DNA of 9,601 nt from Lamprobacter sp964516305 (lineage in GTDB: Bacteria; Pseudomonadota; Gammaproteobacteria; Chromatiales; Chromatiaceae), in contig CAZEZH010000130.1 in assembly GCA_964516305.1 (NCBI GenBank), forward strand, positions 1-9,601, written 5' to 3'. Made by a program: the position numbers and the translations under genes. Of the stretch, positions 1 through 7,479 are shown piece by piece (positions within the stretch are counted from its first letter, which is position 1; every line of letters starts with the position of its first letter). The notes under the pieces were generated by a model. The model did not search any database. It was not told the origin of the DNA and was given only the letters and a program-made list of their open reading frames with translations.

Positions 1-903
1 CTCCCCCCGCAACACCCGCAACCGCTCCGCATTCTCACTCGCCAGCGGATAATGCTCGGGCGCCATCCGCAGCGCTTGGTCAAAGAAGGACTCCGCATCA
101 TCCAACCGCCCTGAGATCATGGCGATGTAACCGACATCGTTATACGCCTTGGCTGTGTCCTGAACCTTACCGAAGGCCTCTAGTGCATCGCGATAACGCT
201 GCTGGCGGCTGTAGACCAGGCCGAGGTTGCGCCAGGCCTGGCTATAGTTGGGGTTCAGTTCCAAGGCGGTTTCAAAGGCCGCGATGGCGGCGCCATTATC
301 GCCAGCGAGATAGCGCGAGTAGCCGAGATTGTTGTGCAGCATGGGCGAGCGCGGGGCAATGGCCAGGGCGGCTTGGTAATGGCCGCGGGCGCTGGCGTAG
401 TCGCGATTCAGGTCGGCCAGCACGCCAAGCGCATTGTGGGCGCGAGCCAGGTCGCGGTTTTCGCTCACCGCGGCCTGCAGCAGACGTTTCGACTCATGGT
501 AATCACGTTGCTTGGCCAACAAGATGCCAAGGCCGGCCAGGGCATCGGCGTGGCGCGAATCGGCCTTGATTGCCTGCTGATAGGCCAAGACGGCCCGCTG
601 CCGGTCACCTCGTGACTCGTGAATCGCGCCGATTCGGGTGAAGGCGTCGGCATTGGTCGGCTCCAGCCGGACTGTGAGCAGGTAGTAGAACAGCGCCTTA
701 TCGAGCTCACCGTTGCTCAACGCATCGTCGCCAGCGGCCAGGGCATCGGCGGCATTGTCTGGCCCGATCTGGCCAGACTGTGCCGCGCTGCGCCCCTTGC
801 CAAATAACGATGTCCCCTCATCAGCACCAGGCTGGAACTGGGCGCAGCCGCTTTGCAGGAGTAATAGCAGCAGCAGCAAGCCCAGCCGCCGCTTGGGCGC
901 CAT
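1..903 (-). CDS. tadD: TadD-like TPR lipoprotein of the Tad pilus (C-terminus off the left edge)
   Basis: The frame is open for 301 codons from the ATG at 901-903 to the window edge with no stop, so the C-terminus is missing. The N-terminus is a lipoprotein signal: three basic residues (K4, R5, R6), a Leu-only core (residues 9-16), then Q-S-G-C with the lipid cysteine at residue 20. Gln at -3 is not the canonical Leu. From about residue 51 there are six or seven TPR-like repeats of about 34 residues, with the usual G/A/L and L-x-P-x-x spacing (for example LEPTN, LNPNY, MAPEH). TadD proteins are TPR outer-membrane lipoproteins needed for pilus assembly, probably as a pilotin or scaffold. The frame is also open upstream to an ATG at 997-999 that overlaps the tadC stop as ATGA, which would add 32 residues before the signal. 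I prefer 903 because it puts the signal peptide at the terminus, although neither start has a strong Shine-Dalgarno. The position after tadC supports the call. Confidence 0.88.
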   Translation of the reverse strand, partial: MAPKRRLGLLLLLLLLQSGCAQFQPGADEGTSLFGKGRSAAQSGQIGPDNAADALAAGDDALSNGELDKALFYYLLTVRLEPTNADAFTRIGAIHESRGDRQRAVLAYQQAIKADSRHADALAGLGILLAKQRDYHESKRLLQAAVSENRDLARAHNALGVLADLNRDYASARGHYQAALAIAPRSPMLHNNLGYSRYLAGDNGAAIAAFETALELNPNYSQAWRNLGLVYSRQQRYRDALEAFGKVQDTAKAYNDVGYIAMISGRLDDAESFFDQALRMAPEHYPLASENAERLRVLRGE

Positions 904-995
904 GTTGCCAGGCCGTGCGCACACTAGACCAGACAAGGGCGCGATGATTGTCAGTATGGTTGCTTGCGGCATGCTGTTCAGGCCCATCAAGTGGC

Positions 996-1979
996 TCATA
1001 TTCCGCTAAAGTTGCGTGCCAGATTCATCAGTGGCGGACCAACGGCAATGATCAGGAAAGCGGGTAGCATGAACAGGCCAATCGGTATCAGCATCTTGGT
1101 GCTGACCTTGGCGGCCTGCTCCTCGGCCGCTTTCAGGCGTTTATCGCGCATCTCTTCGGCGTATACGCGCAGGGTGTTGGCAATGCCGGTGCCAAAGCGC
1201 ATGGCCTGGATCAGGGTGCTGACCAGGGATTTGATCTCTTCGGAGCCGGTGCGCTGCACCATGTCTTCGAGCGCCGCGCGGGTCTCGAGCCCGGCCCGCA
1301 TCTGGATGATGGTGAGGCTGAATTCGCGGGCTAGCTCAGGGTGTTGCACCGCCATTTCCTCGGCCACGCGCTGGATGGCGGCATTCAGCCCCAGCCCGGC
1401 CTCGACGCAGATCACCAGCATATCCAAGGCATCCGGCAGCGAGCGCCGCAGCACCGCTTGGCGCTTGCGTACACGCTTGGCGAGCCAGGAGTCGGGCAGC
1501 AGGCCGCCCACGGCTAACGCCAACATCACCAGCATCAGCAAGGTCGCGGTCGGCATCTGCTCGACGAACAGCAGGCCCAGCCCGACGACGATAGGCAGCA
1601 GTACCAGCCCAATAACCTTGGCGGCATAAAAGAGGGCGGTGGCACGCGTGCTGCGAAAGCCCGCCTGGGTGAGCTTGGTGAGGATACGGCCGCGCTTGCC
1701 CGCGTCCAACGGCACCAGCCCCTGCCCCAGGCGCTCAAGCAGACGGAGCGCACGGGCATTGCGCCCCGAGGTCGCAATCCCCAGGGTGGCCTCGTACTCG
1801 GCGATCTGCAGATCAACCCGGCGCTTGAGCGGGTCGGTCCAGGCCCGTATCCGCAGCGCGATCCCCAAGACGCTGACGAAGACCAGCAGCCAGACGCCGG
1901 CGATCACCGACAGGCGCAGCAGATCCTGGGTTTGCACCCACTGCCGCAGCATCTCGATGAGTTGGTCGAGGCCGTCCAT
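996..1979 (-). CDS. tadC: TadC, inner-membrane platform protein of the Tad pilus
   Basis: This 327-residue protein has hydrophobic segments near residues 24-43, 120-138, 146-163 and 297-317. The second half has the type II secretion F (GspF) domain pattern: LPDALDMLVICVEAGLGL near 181-198, then a long helical stretch with Arg-Ala-Gly-Leu, then a KAAEEQAAKVSTKMLIP segment (residues 283-299) and the final membrane helix. This C-terminal signature (A-x-x-x-x-K-x-S-x-K-x-L-x-P) is typical of TadC. TadB and TadC are GspF paralogues thought to form the inner-membrane core that couples the TadA ATPase to pilin extrusion. The start is an ATG 6 bp after the tadB stop, with no strong ribosome site, so translation is probably coupled to tadB. 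Its TGA stop overlaps an ATG that could start tadD. Length and position are normal for the family. Confidence 0.95.
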   Translation of the reverse strand: MDGLDQLIEMLRQWVQTQDLLRLSVIAGVWLLVFVSVLGIALRIRAWTDPLKRRVDLQIAEYEATLGIATSGRNARALRLLERLGQGLVPLDAGKRGRILTKLTQAGFRSTRATALFYAAKVIGLVLLPIVVGLGLLFVEQMPTATLLMLVMLALAVGGLLPDSWLAKRVRKRQAVLRRSLPDALDMLVICVEAGLGLNAAIQRVAEEMAVQHPELAREFSLTIIQMRAGLETRAALEDMVQRTGSEEIKSLVSTLIQAMRFGTGIANTLRVYAEEMRDKRLKAAEEQAAKVSTKMLIPIGLFMLPAFLIIAVGPPLMNLARNFSGI

Positions 1980-1985
1980 AGCGCG

Positions 1986-2957
1986 CTAGATATCGATCTT
2001 GACCATGCGCCAGAGCACCAACGCGCCCAGCGCCTCGAGCCCGAGCGCGACATAGAGCAGTTGACGCCCACCGGGATCATCGATCATTAAGCGCATATAG
2101 CCCGGCGTCATCAGCTCGAGCATGGCCGCCAGCCCAAACGGCATCAGACCGACGATCCAGGCCGAGGTGCGATTACTGGCGGTCAGGGTATTGAGCTGTC
2201 GCAGGAAGCGAAACCGCTGCCGCGACAGCAGCTCCAGCTGTTGCACCACCTGGGCTAGGTTACCGCCAGTCTCGCGCTGGATCATGATGGCGGTTACCAA
2301 GGCGCTGATGGTGGGGCTCGGCACACGCTCGAGCAAACTCTCCAGTGCCGGGCGCATCTCGCCACCATAGTTGAGATCGGTGTAGACGATGCCGAATTCC
2401 GCGGCCACCACACCATCCATCTCGTCGGTGACGATCTGCAGGGCCTGCGTCAGGGGCAGCCCAGCGCGCAGGCAACGCCCGAACATCGACAACACCTCCG
2501 GCAATTCCTCTTCCACCTGCCGCAGTCGCTTCTGTTTGCGGATCAGCAGCATCAACAGCGGCGCGATTCCGGCCAACAGCGCTGCCACGGGGACCGCCGC
2601 TGGCAAGTCCAAGAGGCGCCAAACGAGCACAGCAGCCAAGCCGGCGAGCACCAGCATCAGCAACAACAGCCGATAAACCGGCCAGCGCAGCCCTGCCTGC
2701 TCCACCAACTTGCGCAGTGGCGTCAGCGCCCTCAACAGCTCGAGCTGCTGCTCCCAAGGCGCCAGCCCTTGCAGCGTGTTTTGGCGCAACAAGGAGATGG
2801 TCTCGGGCTCGAGCTCGCTGACCGCCAAGGCCCTGACCCGGGCACGCAGGCGACGCCGATGGCGCGCCTCCTCGCGCAGGGTCCAGGCCGCCAGCCCCAG
2901 CAACAGCAGCAGCACAGTGAGGAACACGGCGCTGAGGATGAGGACGCGATCGCTCAT
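1986..2957 (-). CDS. tadB: TadB, inner-membrane platform protein of the Tad pilus
   Basis: This 323-residue protein has an N-terminal membrane helix (about 7-25), a strongly basic stretch (RHRRRLRARVR, residues 32-42), two close membrane helices (about 97-114 and 119-139) and two C-terminal helices (about 266-284 and 299-317). Between them lies a GspF-type cytoplasmic domain with ELPEVLSMFGRCLRAGLPL (residues 151-169) and the family motif RETGGNLAQVVQQLE (residues 228-242). These are hallmarks of TadB. It is inferred to pair with TadC to form the platform that the TadA ATPase drives. It starts 9 bp after the tadA stop and ends 6 bp before tadC, consistent with one polycistronic message. No truncation is seen and the length matches the family. 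Confidence 0.95.
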   Translation of the reverse strand: MSDRVLILSAVFLTVLLLLLGLAAWTLREEARHRRRLRARVRALAVSELEPETISLLRQNTLQGLAPWEQQLELLRALTPLRKLVEQAGLRWPVYRLLLLMLVLAGLAAVLVWRLLDLPAAVPVAALLAGIAPLLMLLIRKQKRLRQVEEELPEVLSMFGRCLRAGLPLTQALQIVTDEMDGVVAAEFGIVYTDLNYGGEMRPALESLLERVPSPTISALVTAIMIQRETGGNLAQVVQQLELLSRQRFRFLRQLNTLTASNRTSAWIVGLMPFGLAAMLELMTPGYMRLMIDDPGGRQLLYVALGLEALGALVLWRMVKIDI

Positions 2958-2966
2958 CGCTAAGCG

Positions 2967-4364
2967 CTATTTGAGTCCAGCCGCGGGGTCGGGCTGAAAT
3001 GCCGCGACATCCAGATGAATGCCCCGCTGGCGCAGGCGCTCATAGCACGAGGGCACCAGACCGGTGGGGTTGAACTGCCCCACCACATGGCCATCGGTAT
3101 CGATCCCTTTGCGCTCGAAGCGAAAGATGGTCGCGGTGGTGATCACATCCCCTTCCAGCCCCTGCACCTCGTCGACACTGATCACGCGGCGTCTGCCATC
3201 CTGCTGGCGCTCGAGCTGGAGCATAATGTCGAGGGCAGCGACGATCTGGCCCCGTAGCGGCTTGGTGGGGAGGTTCAGTCCCGTCATCGCGACCATGGTC
3301 TCGAGCCGCGAGAGCGCGTCGCGCGAGGTGTTGGCGTGGATGGTGGTGAGCGAGCCGTCGTGGCCGGTATTCATGGCCTGCAGCATGTCCAGCGCCTCGC
3401 CGCCCCGGATCTCGCCAAGCAGGATGCGATCCGGGCGCATGCGCAGGGCGTTGCGCACCAGGTCGCGTTCGCTGACTTCGCCCTCGCCCTCGATGTTGGG
3501 TGGGCGTGTCTCCAGACGGACCACATGCGGCTGCTGAAGCTGCAGCTCAGCCGAGTCCTCAATAGTGACGATGCGCTCATCGGAGGGAATCTCGGCCGAG
3601 AGCACGTTGAGCATAGTGGTCTTGCCGGAGCCCGTACCGCCGGAGATGAGCACATTGAGCCGGCCCTTGACCACCGCCGCCATAAATTGCGCCATGGTGC
3701 GGCTGAGCGCTTCAAAGTCGAGCAGCTTTTCCATCGTCAACCGCTCGGCCGGAAAGCGACGAATCGAGAGGGTCGCGCCATCAAGGGCCAGCGGCGGGAT
3801 GATGGCATTGACGCGCGAGCCATCCGGCAGACGCGCATCGACCATCGGGGAAGACTCATCGATGCGCCGACCAACGCGCGAGACGATCCGCTCGATGATG
3901 GTCATCAGATGGTTGTGATTGTCGAAGAATACCGGCACACGCTCGAGCTTGCCGCGGCGCTCGGCATAGATCTGGCTCGGTCCATTGACCAGGATGTCGG
4001 AGATGGAGGGGTCCTTGAGCAGTGCCTCCAACGGCCCAAAGCCCAGGATCTCGTCTTGGATCTCAGCGATGATGCGCCGGCGCGTGGTTTGCGGAAACGG
4101 CGCCGCTTCCTCGGCCATGAGCCGCTCGCAGGCATCGCTGATCTGGCGCCGGGCCTCGTCGATCCCCAGTCTGCTGACCTGGCTCAGATCGAGCGCCTTG
4201 ACCACGCGCTCAAAGATGCTGCGCTTCCACTCCAGTTCCGGGCCGGTGAGCGCGCCGGCATGGCTGCCACTGCTCAAAGAGCGGGCCCAGACATCCTTGC
4301 CCGACTTGTCTGGTTGAGGCTCCGGCTCCGCCGATAGGCGGCTCAGTCTGCGATTGATGGCCAT
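2967..4364 (-). CDS. tadA: TadA/CpaF, secretion ATPase powering the Tad pilus
   Basis: This 465-residue protein belongs to the VirB11/PulE-like secretion ATPases. An N-terminal all-helical region (about 40-130, including GFGPLEALLKDPSISDILVNGP in two parts) is followed by the RecA-like core. Visible motifs are Walker A GGTGSGKT (242-249), an Asp-box TIEDSAELQL (267-276), Walker B RILLGE (313-318) and a His-box with GHDGSLTTIHAN (334-345). All catalytic residues are present. The hexameric enzyme uses ATP to drive pilin polymerisation through TadB and TadC. It begins with an ATG 18 bp after the tadZ stop, and an AAGAGG sequence about 10 nt upstream is a plausible ribosome site. Position just before tadB and tadC is diagnostic for a tad locus. 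The symbol cpaF is equivalent in the Caulobacter naming. Confidence 0.97.
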   Translation of the reverse strand: MAINRRLSRLSAEPEPQPDKSGKDVWARSLSSGSHAGALTGPELEWKRSIFERVVKALDLSQVSRLGIDEARRQISDACERLMAEEAAPFPQTTRRRIIAEIQDEILGFGPLEALLKDPSISDILVNGPSQIYAERRGKLERVPVFFDNHNHLMTIIERIVSRVGRRIDESSPMVDARLPDGSRVNAIIPPLALDGATLSIRRFPAERLTMEKLLDFEALSRTMAQFMAAVVKGRLNVLISGGTGSGKTTMLNVLSAEIPSDERIVTIEDSAELQLQQPHVVRLETRPPNIEGEGEVSERDLVRNALRMRPDRILLGEIRGGEALDMLQAMNTGHDGSLTTIHANTSRDALSRLETMVAMTGLNLPTKPLRGQIVAALDIMLQLERQQDGRRRVISVDEVQGLEGDVITTATIFRFERKGIDTDGHVVGQFNPTGLVPSCYERLRQRGIHLDVAAFQPDPAAGLK

Positions 4365-4382
4365 GCGGACCGTGCCTCTTGG

Positions 4383-5606
4383 TTAAGCGCCCTGCTTGCC
4401 GGGCTTGCGCCAACCGAGCAAGCCGCGTTTTGGCGTGCCTTGCTTGCTCTCGCTTTGATAGCCCGAGGCCTGGCTGGAGCCATCCAGCACCGCCGCCAGC
4501 TCCATCAGCCCCTTGCCAAGCGGCGATTGGGCGGCAGTCTCGCAGATCGGCACGCCCAGATTGCCACTCTCGGAGGCCTGCGGAAAGTCATTCGGCAGGG
4601 TTTGCAGGGCGATGGTTGGAAACACTTGGCGAAAATCATTCAAGCTTGGATCGGCGCGGCGATCGAAGCGATTCACCAGCAGCAGCAGGCGCTCGGTGTC
4701 GATACCCAACCGCTTGTGCAGCAGGAACACCAGACGTTTGGTCTTGTGCAGATGGGGGATGCTCTGCTGGGTGACCAGGACGACAACGTCCGAGCGCTCG
4801 AGGATCGCGGCAATAGAACCGTCGATGCGATGCGGTAGGTCGACCAGAATATCGTCATAGACGCCATCGATGGCCTCGAGCAGGGCCTCGACACGCGCAG
4901 CGCTGACATCCTCGGGGATAATGATCTCGTCCATCGCGGCGGCCAGCAGATGCAGCCCTTTGTCGTAGCGCTGCACATAGGCGCGCAACGAGACTTCGTC
5001 AAGCGAGTCGACGAACTCCAACGCCTTGATGAGGCCATCGCGTGCGACCAGATTGAGATAGGTCGGCAGGCCACCAAATTGGAAATCGAAATCGATCAGC
5101 AGCAGCCCCGGATCGATCTTGGCGCGCAGCACCATGGCGAGGGCGACATTGGCCGCAATCAGACTCGCGCCACTGCCGCCCTTGGTATTCATGAACGAGA
5201 TCAGCCGCGAGCCTGCCGCGCCCCGGCGGGCCCGTTCCTCGCGCACGATGCGCGACACCGCGGCGGCAAACTCTTCTACTTCCACCGGCTCCTTGAACAC
5301 ATCGCGGACGCCGACACGCATCGCGGTGCGGAGCAGATCGAGATCCTGCTCGGGGGTCACGAATAAAAACGGCGGACGCGGTGCCGGAATCTGGTCGATC
5401 AACTCCCATACGCCCTGACGCCAGCTCAGGTCGACACAGAACACCACCGCATCCGGCATCGGCAGTAACGCCTCGCCCGGCAGCCGATTACTCGCTGCCA
5501 CATAGGGCGTGAGGGTCAGCATCGGCTGCGCCGAGAGCTGTTGCGCTAGGGTCTCAACCGCATCGTGAGTACGGCCGACGATCAGGATCTCGAGCGAGAG
5601 CAGCAT
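4383..5606 (-). CDS. tadZ: TadZ/CpaE, MinD/ParA-like localisation factor of the Tad pilus
   Basis: With this start the protein has 407 residues. Residues about 5-125 look like an atypical receiver domain (ILIVGRTHDAVETLAQQL at the N-terminus, LRTAMRVGVRDVFKEP near 92-107). The rest is a ParA/MinD-type ATPase with a deviant Walker A, TKGGSGAS (141-148), in which the usual invertase-like Lys is Ala, and the strand LLLIDFDFQFGG (168-179). Loss of that lysine is common in CpaE/TadZ proteins, which act as polar localisation factors that recruit the pilus machine. The C-terminal tail is basic and low-complexity (SESKQGTPKRGLLGWRK). The frame is open upstream to an ATG at 5670-5672, but that start would overlap the preceding lipoprotein gene by 62 bp. 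I prefer the ATG at 5604-5606, 4 bp after that gene's stop, because the receiver fold begins there. Neither start has a strong Shine-Dalgarno. Confidence 0.92.
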   Translation of the reverse strand: MLLSLEILIVGRTHDAVETLAQQLSAQPMLTLTPYVAASNRLPGEALLPMPDAVVFCVDLSWRQGVWELIDQIPAPRPPFLFVTPEQDLDLLRTAMRVGVRDVFKEPVEVEEFAAAVSRIVREERARRGAAGSRLISFMNTKGGSGASLIAANVALAMVLRAKIDPGLLLIDFDFQFGGLPTYLNLVARDGLIKALEFVDSLDEVSLRAYVQRYDKGLHLLAAAMDEIIIPEDVSAARVEALLEAIDGVYDDILVDLPHRIDGSIAAILERSDVVVLVTQQSIPHLHKTKRLVFLLHKRLGIDTERLLLLVNRFDRRADPSLNDFRQVFPTIALQTLPNDFPQASESGNLGVPICETAAQSPLGKGLMELAAVLDGSSQASGYQSESKQGTPKRGLLGWRKPGKQGA

Positions 5607-5610
5607 CGCG

Positions 5611-5907
5611 TTAGTTACCGCTTGAGCCGCCACCGAGGTCGAGTGCATCCGCAAGACCGCCGGAGTCACCATCCAACCCGTTACCTGAGCGATAATCCTC
5701 GAGGGCTTTCAGCGCCTTCTCACCATCAAGACCCAAAGGCTCGCGGCCTGGGTCCGTGGTCTGCACCAGGATCATGTGCCGCACCGACTGCCCGAACGGC
5801 TCATCGCGCAACTGGGGCTCATGCACACAACCAGGGACGAACAGCGCTATTTGGACAACAAGGATGACTATGCTCATCCTCTGTGTGCGCGAGTCGCTAT
5901 ACCTCAT
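5611..5907 (-). CDS. Small Tad-locus lipoprotein of unknown exact role
   Basis: This 98-residue protein has a short arginine-containing N-terminus, a hydrophobic core (residues 12-24, SIVILVVQIALFV) and a lipobox-like V-P-G-C with Cys27 as the likely lipidated residue. The +2 residue is Val, so outer-membrane sorting is expected. The mature part contains FGQSVRHMILVQTTDP (residues 38-53) and LDGEKALKALEDYR, a layout I recognise from short lipoproteins that sit between the secretin and tadZ genes in many proteobacterial tad loci. The tail is Gly/Ser/Asp-rich and probably disordered. The ATG overlaps the secretin stop as ATGA, a typical translational-coupling arrangement. An in-frame ATG at 5875-5877, preceded by AGAGG, is an alternative start that would remove ten residues. 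By position it occupies the CpaD/RcpB slot, but I see no sequence proof of that identity. A role in secretin assembly or stability is inference. Confidence 0.82.
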   Translation of the reverse strand: MRYSDSRTQRMSIVILVVQIALFVPGCVHEPQLRDEPFGQSVRHMILVQTTDPGREPLGLDGEKALKALEDYRSGNGLDGDSGGLADALDLGGGSSGN

Positions 5908-7466
5908 AAGTCGTGTCCAAAAGGCCCTTCCGAGCCGCTTTTATCCGGCCCCAAACGACCCGTGCTGGGCGCGCCCGTCTCGCTTCCAGATCCGTTCAAG
6001 CGATCAGGCGCACGGTTGCCATAAAGACGACCCTGCAGATAGAACTCGACATCACTGGGGTCGACGAAATCATCGGTGGGCAGCTTGACCAGATCGGTAT
6101 CAAAAGGCCGCGCCAGCCGGGGAGTGACGAAGATGACCAGTTCGGTCTGGCGCTTCTGGAATTGTTGACTGCGAAAGAGGGTGCCGAGCACCGGCAGGTC
6201 ACCTAGCCCTGGATAACGATCACCGCTTGTTCGAGTAACCTCATTGAGCAGACCGGCGATGGCAATGGTCTGACCGCTTGGGACCTCGACCGTGGAATCG
6301 GCACCCCGTGTCCGTAAGCTGGGTATAGCGGTGACCGATGAAACATTACTGGCGCCAACCACGACCGCAGCTTCATCACTCAACTCTGACACTGAAACTT
6401 TAACCTCGAGACTGATCAATTCACTGTCAAGAACAATAGGTAAAAAGTTGAGTTCAATACCAAACGACTTGAACTCAATATCGCCTCGTTCATCATCTGA
6501 GCCACTCAATACCGGCACTGGAAATTCGCCACCAGATATAAATTGTGCCTCCTGTCCACTAAGTGTGGTTAGATTAGGTTCGGCGAGGATACGCGCCAGT
6601 CCCTGAGATTGTGCGATATCCAAAGCAATGCTAGTGCCAGCAAAGTTGCCAGTCAGCAGCTCCATCACACCACCCGTCGATGGTAAAAATGAACCATATT
6701 GTGTGACTGGATCGCCTACCGGGAATGTTAAAATTGTACCATCAGGATTATATTGTGTGGCTGTTTTCGTGAAGCTCTCAACTCTTGCATTATTGACAAG
6801 GTCAATACTGACGCTTCCGCCATCGTAGAGGCTAAGCATGTCAACACCGATCTGCTTACCGAACGAGCGCTTCACTTCAGCTACCCTGACCTCGAGCAAC
6901 ACCTGCTGAGCGCCACCCACTTGCAGTAGGTTAATCACCCCATCCTCGTCACCACCAGCAAAGCTCTGCGCCAGCCGCACTGCCGCATCAAGCCGGGTCG
7001 GACTCGCTACCTCGCCGCTGAGCACGATGGCACCTTTGGCTGAGGCGACCTGAATCCGCTCCTTGGGCAGGAATTGGTGCAGCTTTTCTTTCAGGGTCTG
7101 TAAATCATGGGTCACCTCGAGGCCAATTTGGCGCTGTACGCGGTCGGCATCGTCCCAAAGGATCATGTTGGTGGTACCCAGCTCCTTGCCATTGATATAG
7201 ATTTGGCGCTCGTTGATGGCAAGGATATCGGCAATGGCCGGGTTGGCAACCGATACCCGAGCGGCAGGTGCGCTAAGCTCGATGACGCGGGACTTATCGA
7301 TGGGCACGATGATGGCACCCTGATCACGTTGTGGCTTGGGCAGTACCGAATCCCAGGCGCCGCCACCGGCCAAAGCCTCTCCAATCAGAGCACTGACGAG
7401 CACCGAGGCCAAGAGCAGGCGAGTCCAAGATCGACGCAAAAGGCCGACTAGCACCTGGACGCTCAT
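5904..7466 (-). CDS. rcpA: RcpA/CpaC, outer-membrane secretin of the Tad pilus
   Basis: This is a 520-residue secretin. A basic N-terminus and hydrophobic core (about 11-33) end at ALA-GGG, a good signal peptidase I site near residue 33. Residues about 50-115 form the CpaC N-terminal domain (KSRVIELSAPAARVSVANP in part). A BON-like segment follows (about 118-183, IQVASAKGAIVLSGEV). The secretin core spans about 288-453, with GLARILAEPNLTTLSG (289-304), VEVPSGQTIAIAGLL (393-407), PGLGDLPVLGTLFRS (419-433) and ELVIFVTPRL (442-451), all classic secretin motifs. It should form the multimeric outer-membrane channel for the pilus. I start at the ATG at 7464-7466, preceded by a G-rich ribosome site. 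The codon just before it is GTG (7467-7469) and could also be used. The part coding for about residues 209-368 is clearly more AT-rich than the rest. The stop overlaps the next gene as ATGA. Confidence 0.96.
   Translation of the reverse strand: MSVQVLVGLLRRSWTRLLLASVLVSALIGEALAGGGAWDSVLPKPQRDQGAIIVPIDKSRVIELSAPAARVSVANPAIADILAINERQIYINGKELGTTNMILWDDADRVQRQIGLEVTHDLQTLKEKLHQFLPKERIQVASAKGAIVLSGEVASPTRLDAAVRLAQSFAGGDEDGVINLLQVGGAQQVLLEVRVAEVKRSFGKQIGVDMLSLYDGGSVSIDLVNNARVESFTKTATQYNPDGTILTFPVGDPVTQYGSFLPSTGGVMELLTGNFAGTSIALDIAQSQGLARILAEPNLTTLSGQEAQFISGGEFPVPVLSGSDDERGDIEFKSFGIELNFLPIVLDSELISLEVKVSVSELSDEAAVVVGASNVSSVTAIPSLRTRGADSTVEVPSGQTIAIAGLLNEVTRTSGDRYPGLGDLPVLGTLFRSQQFQKRQTELVIFVTPRLARPFDTDLVKLPTDDFVDPSDVEFYLQGRLYGNRAPDRLNGSGSETGAPSTGRLGPDKSGSEGPFGHDL
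6361..6840 (-). other. AT-rich segment within the secretin gene
   Basis: Counting by hand, these 480 bp have about 46 percent GC (individual 60-bp lines fall to 33 and 38 percent), whereas a flanking line inside the same gene (7021-7080) has 60 percent. The segment encodes about residues 209-368, from the region after the BON-like domain into the first half of the secretin core. The reading frame is intact and the conserved motifs are present. This could be a recombined block or a locally diversified part of the protein. Confidence 0.6.
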
Positions 7467-7479
7467 CACCCCCCACCAC

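Noticed and set aside
964..1629. Plus-strand open frame opposite tadC (221 codons)
   Set aside because: Ser/Arg-rich shadow translation with no family pattern; tadC on the other strand explains the region.
3336..4337. Long plus-strand open frame opposite tadA (333 codons)
   Set aside because: It is the antisense shadow of a GC-rich gene. The minus-strand frame has complete ATPase motifs, while this one shows no recognisable domain.
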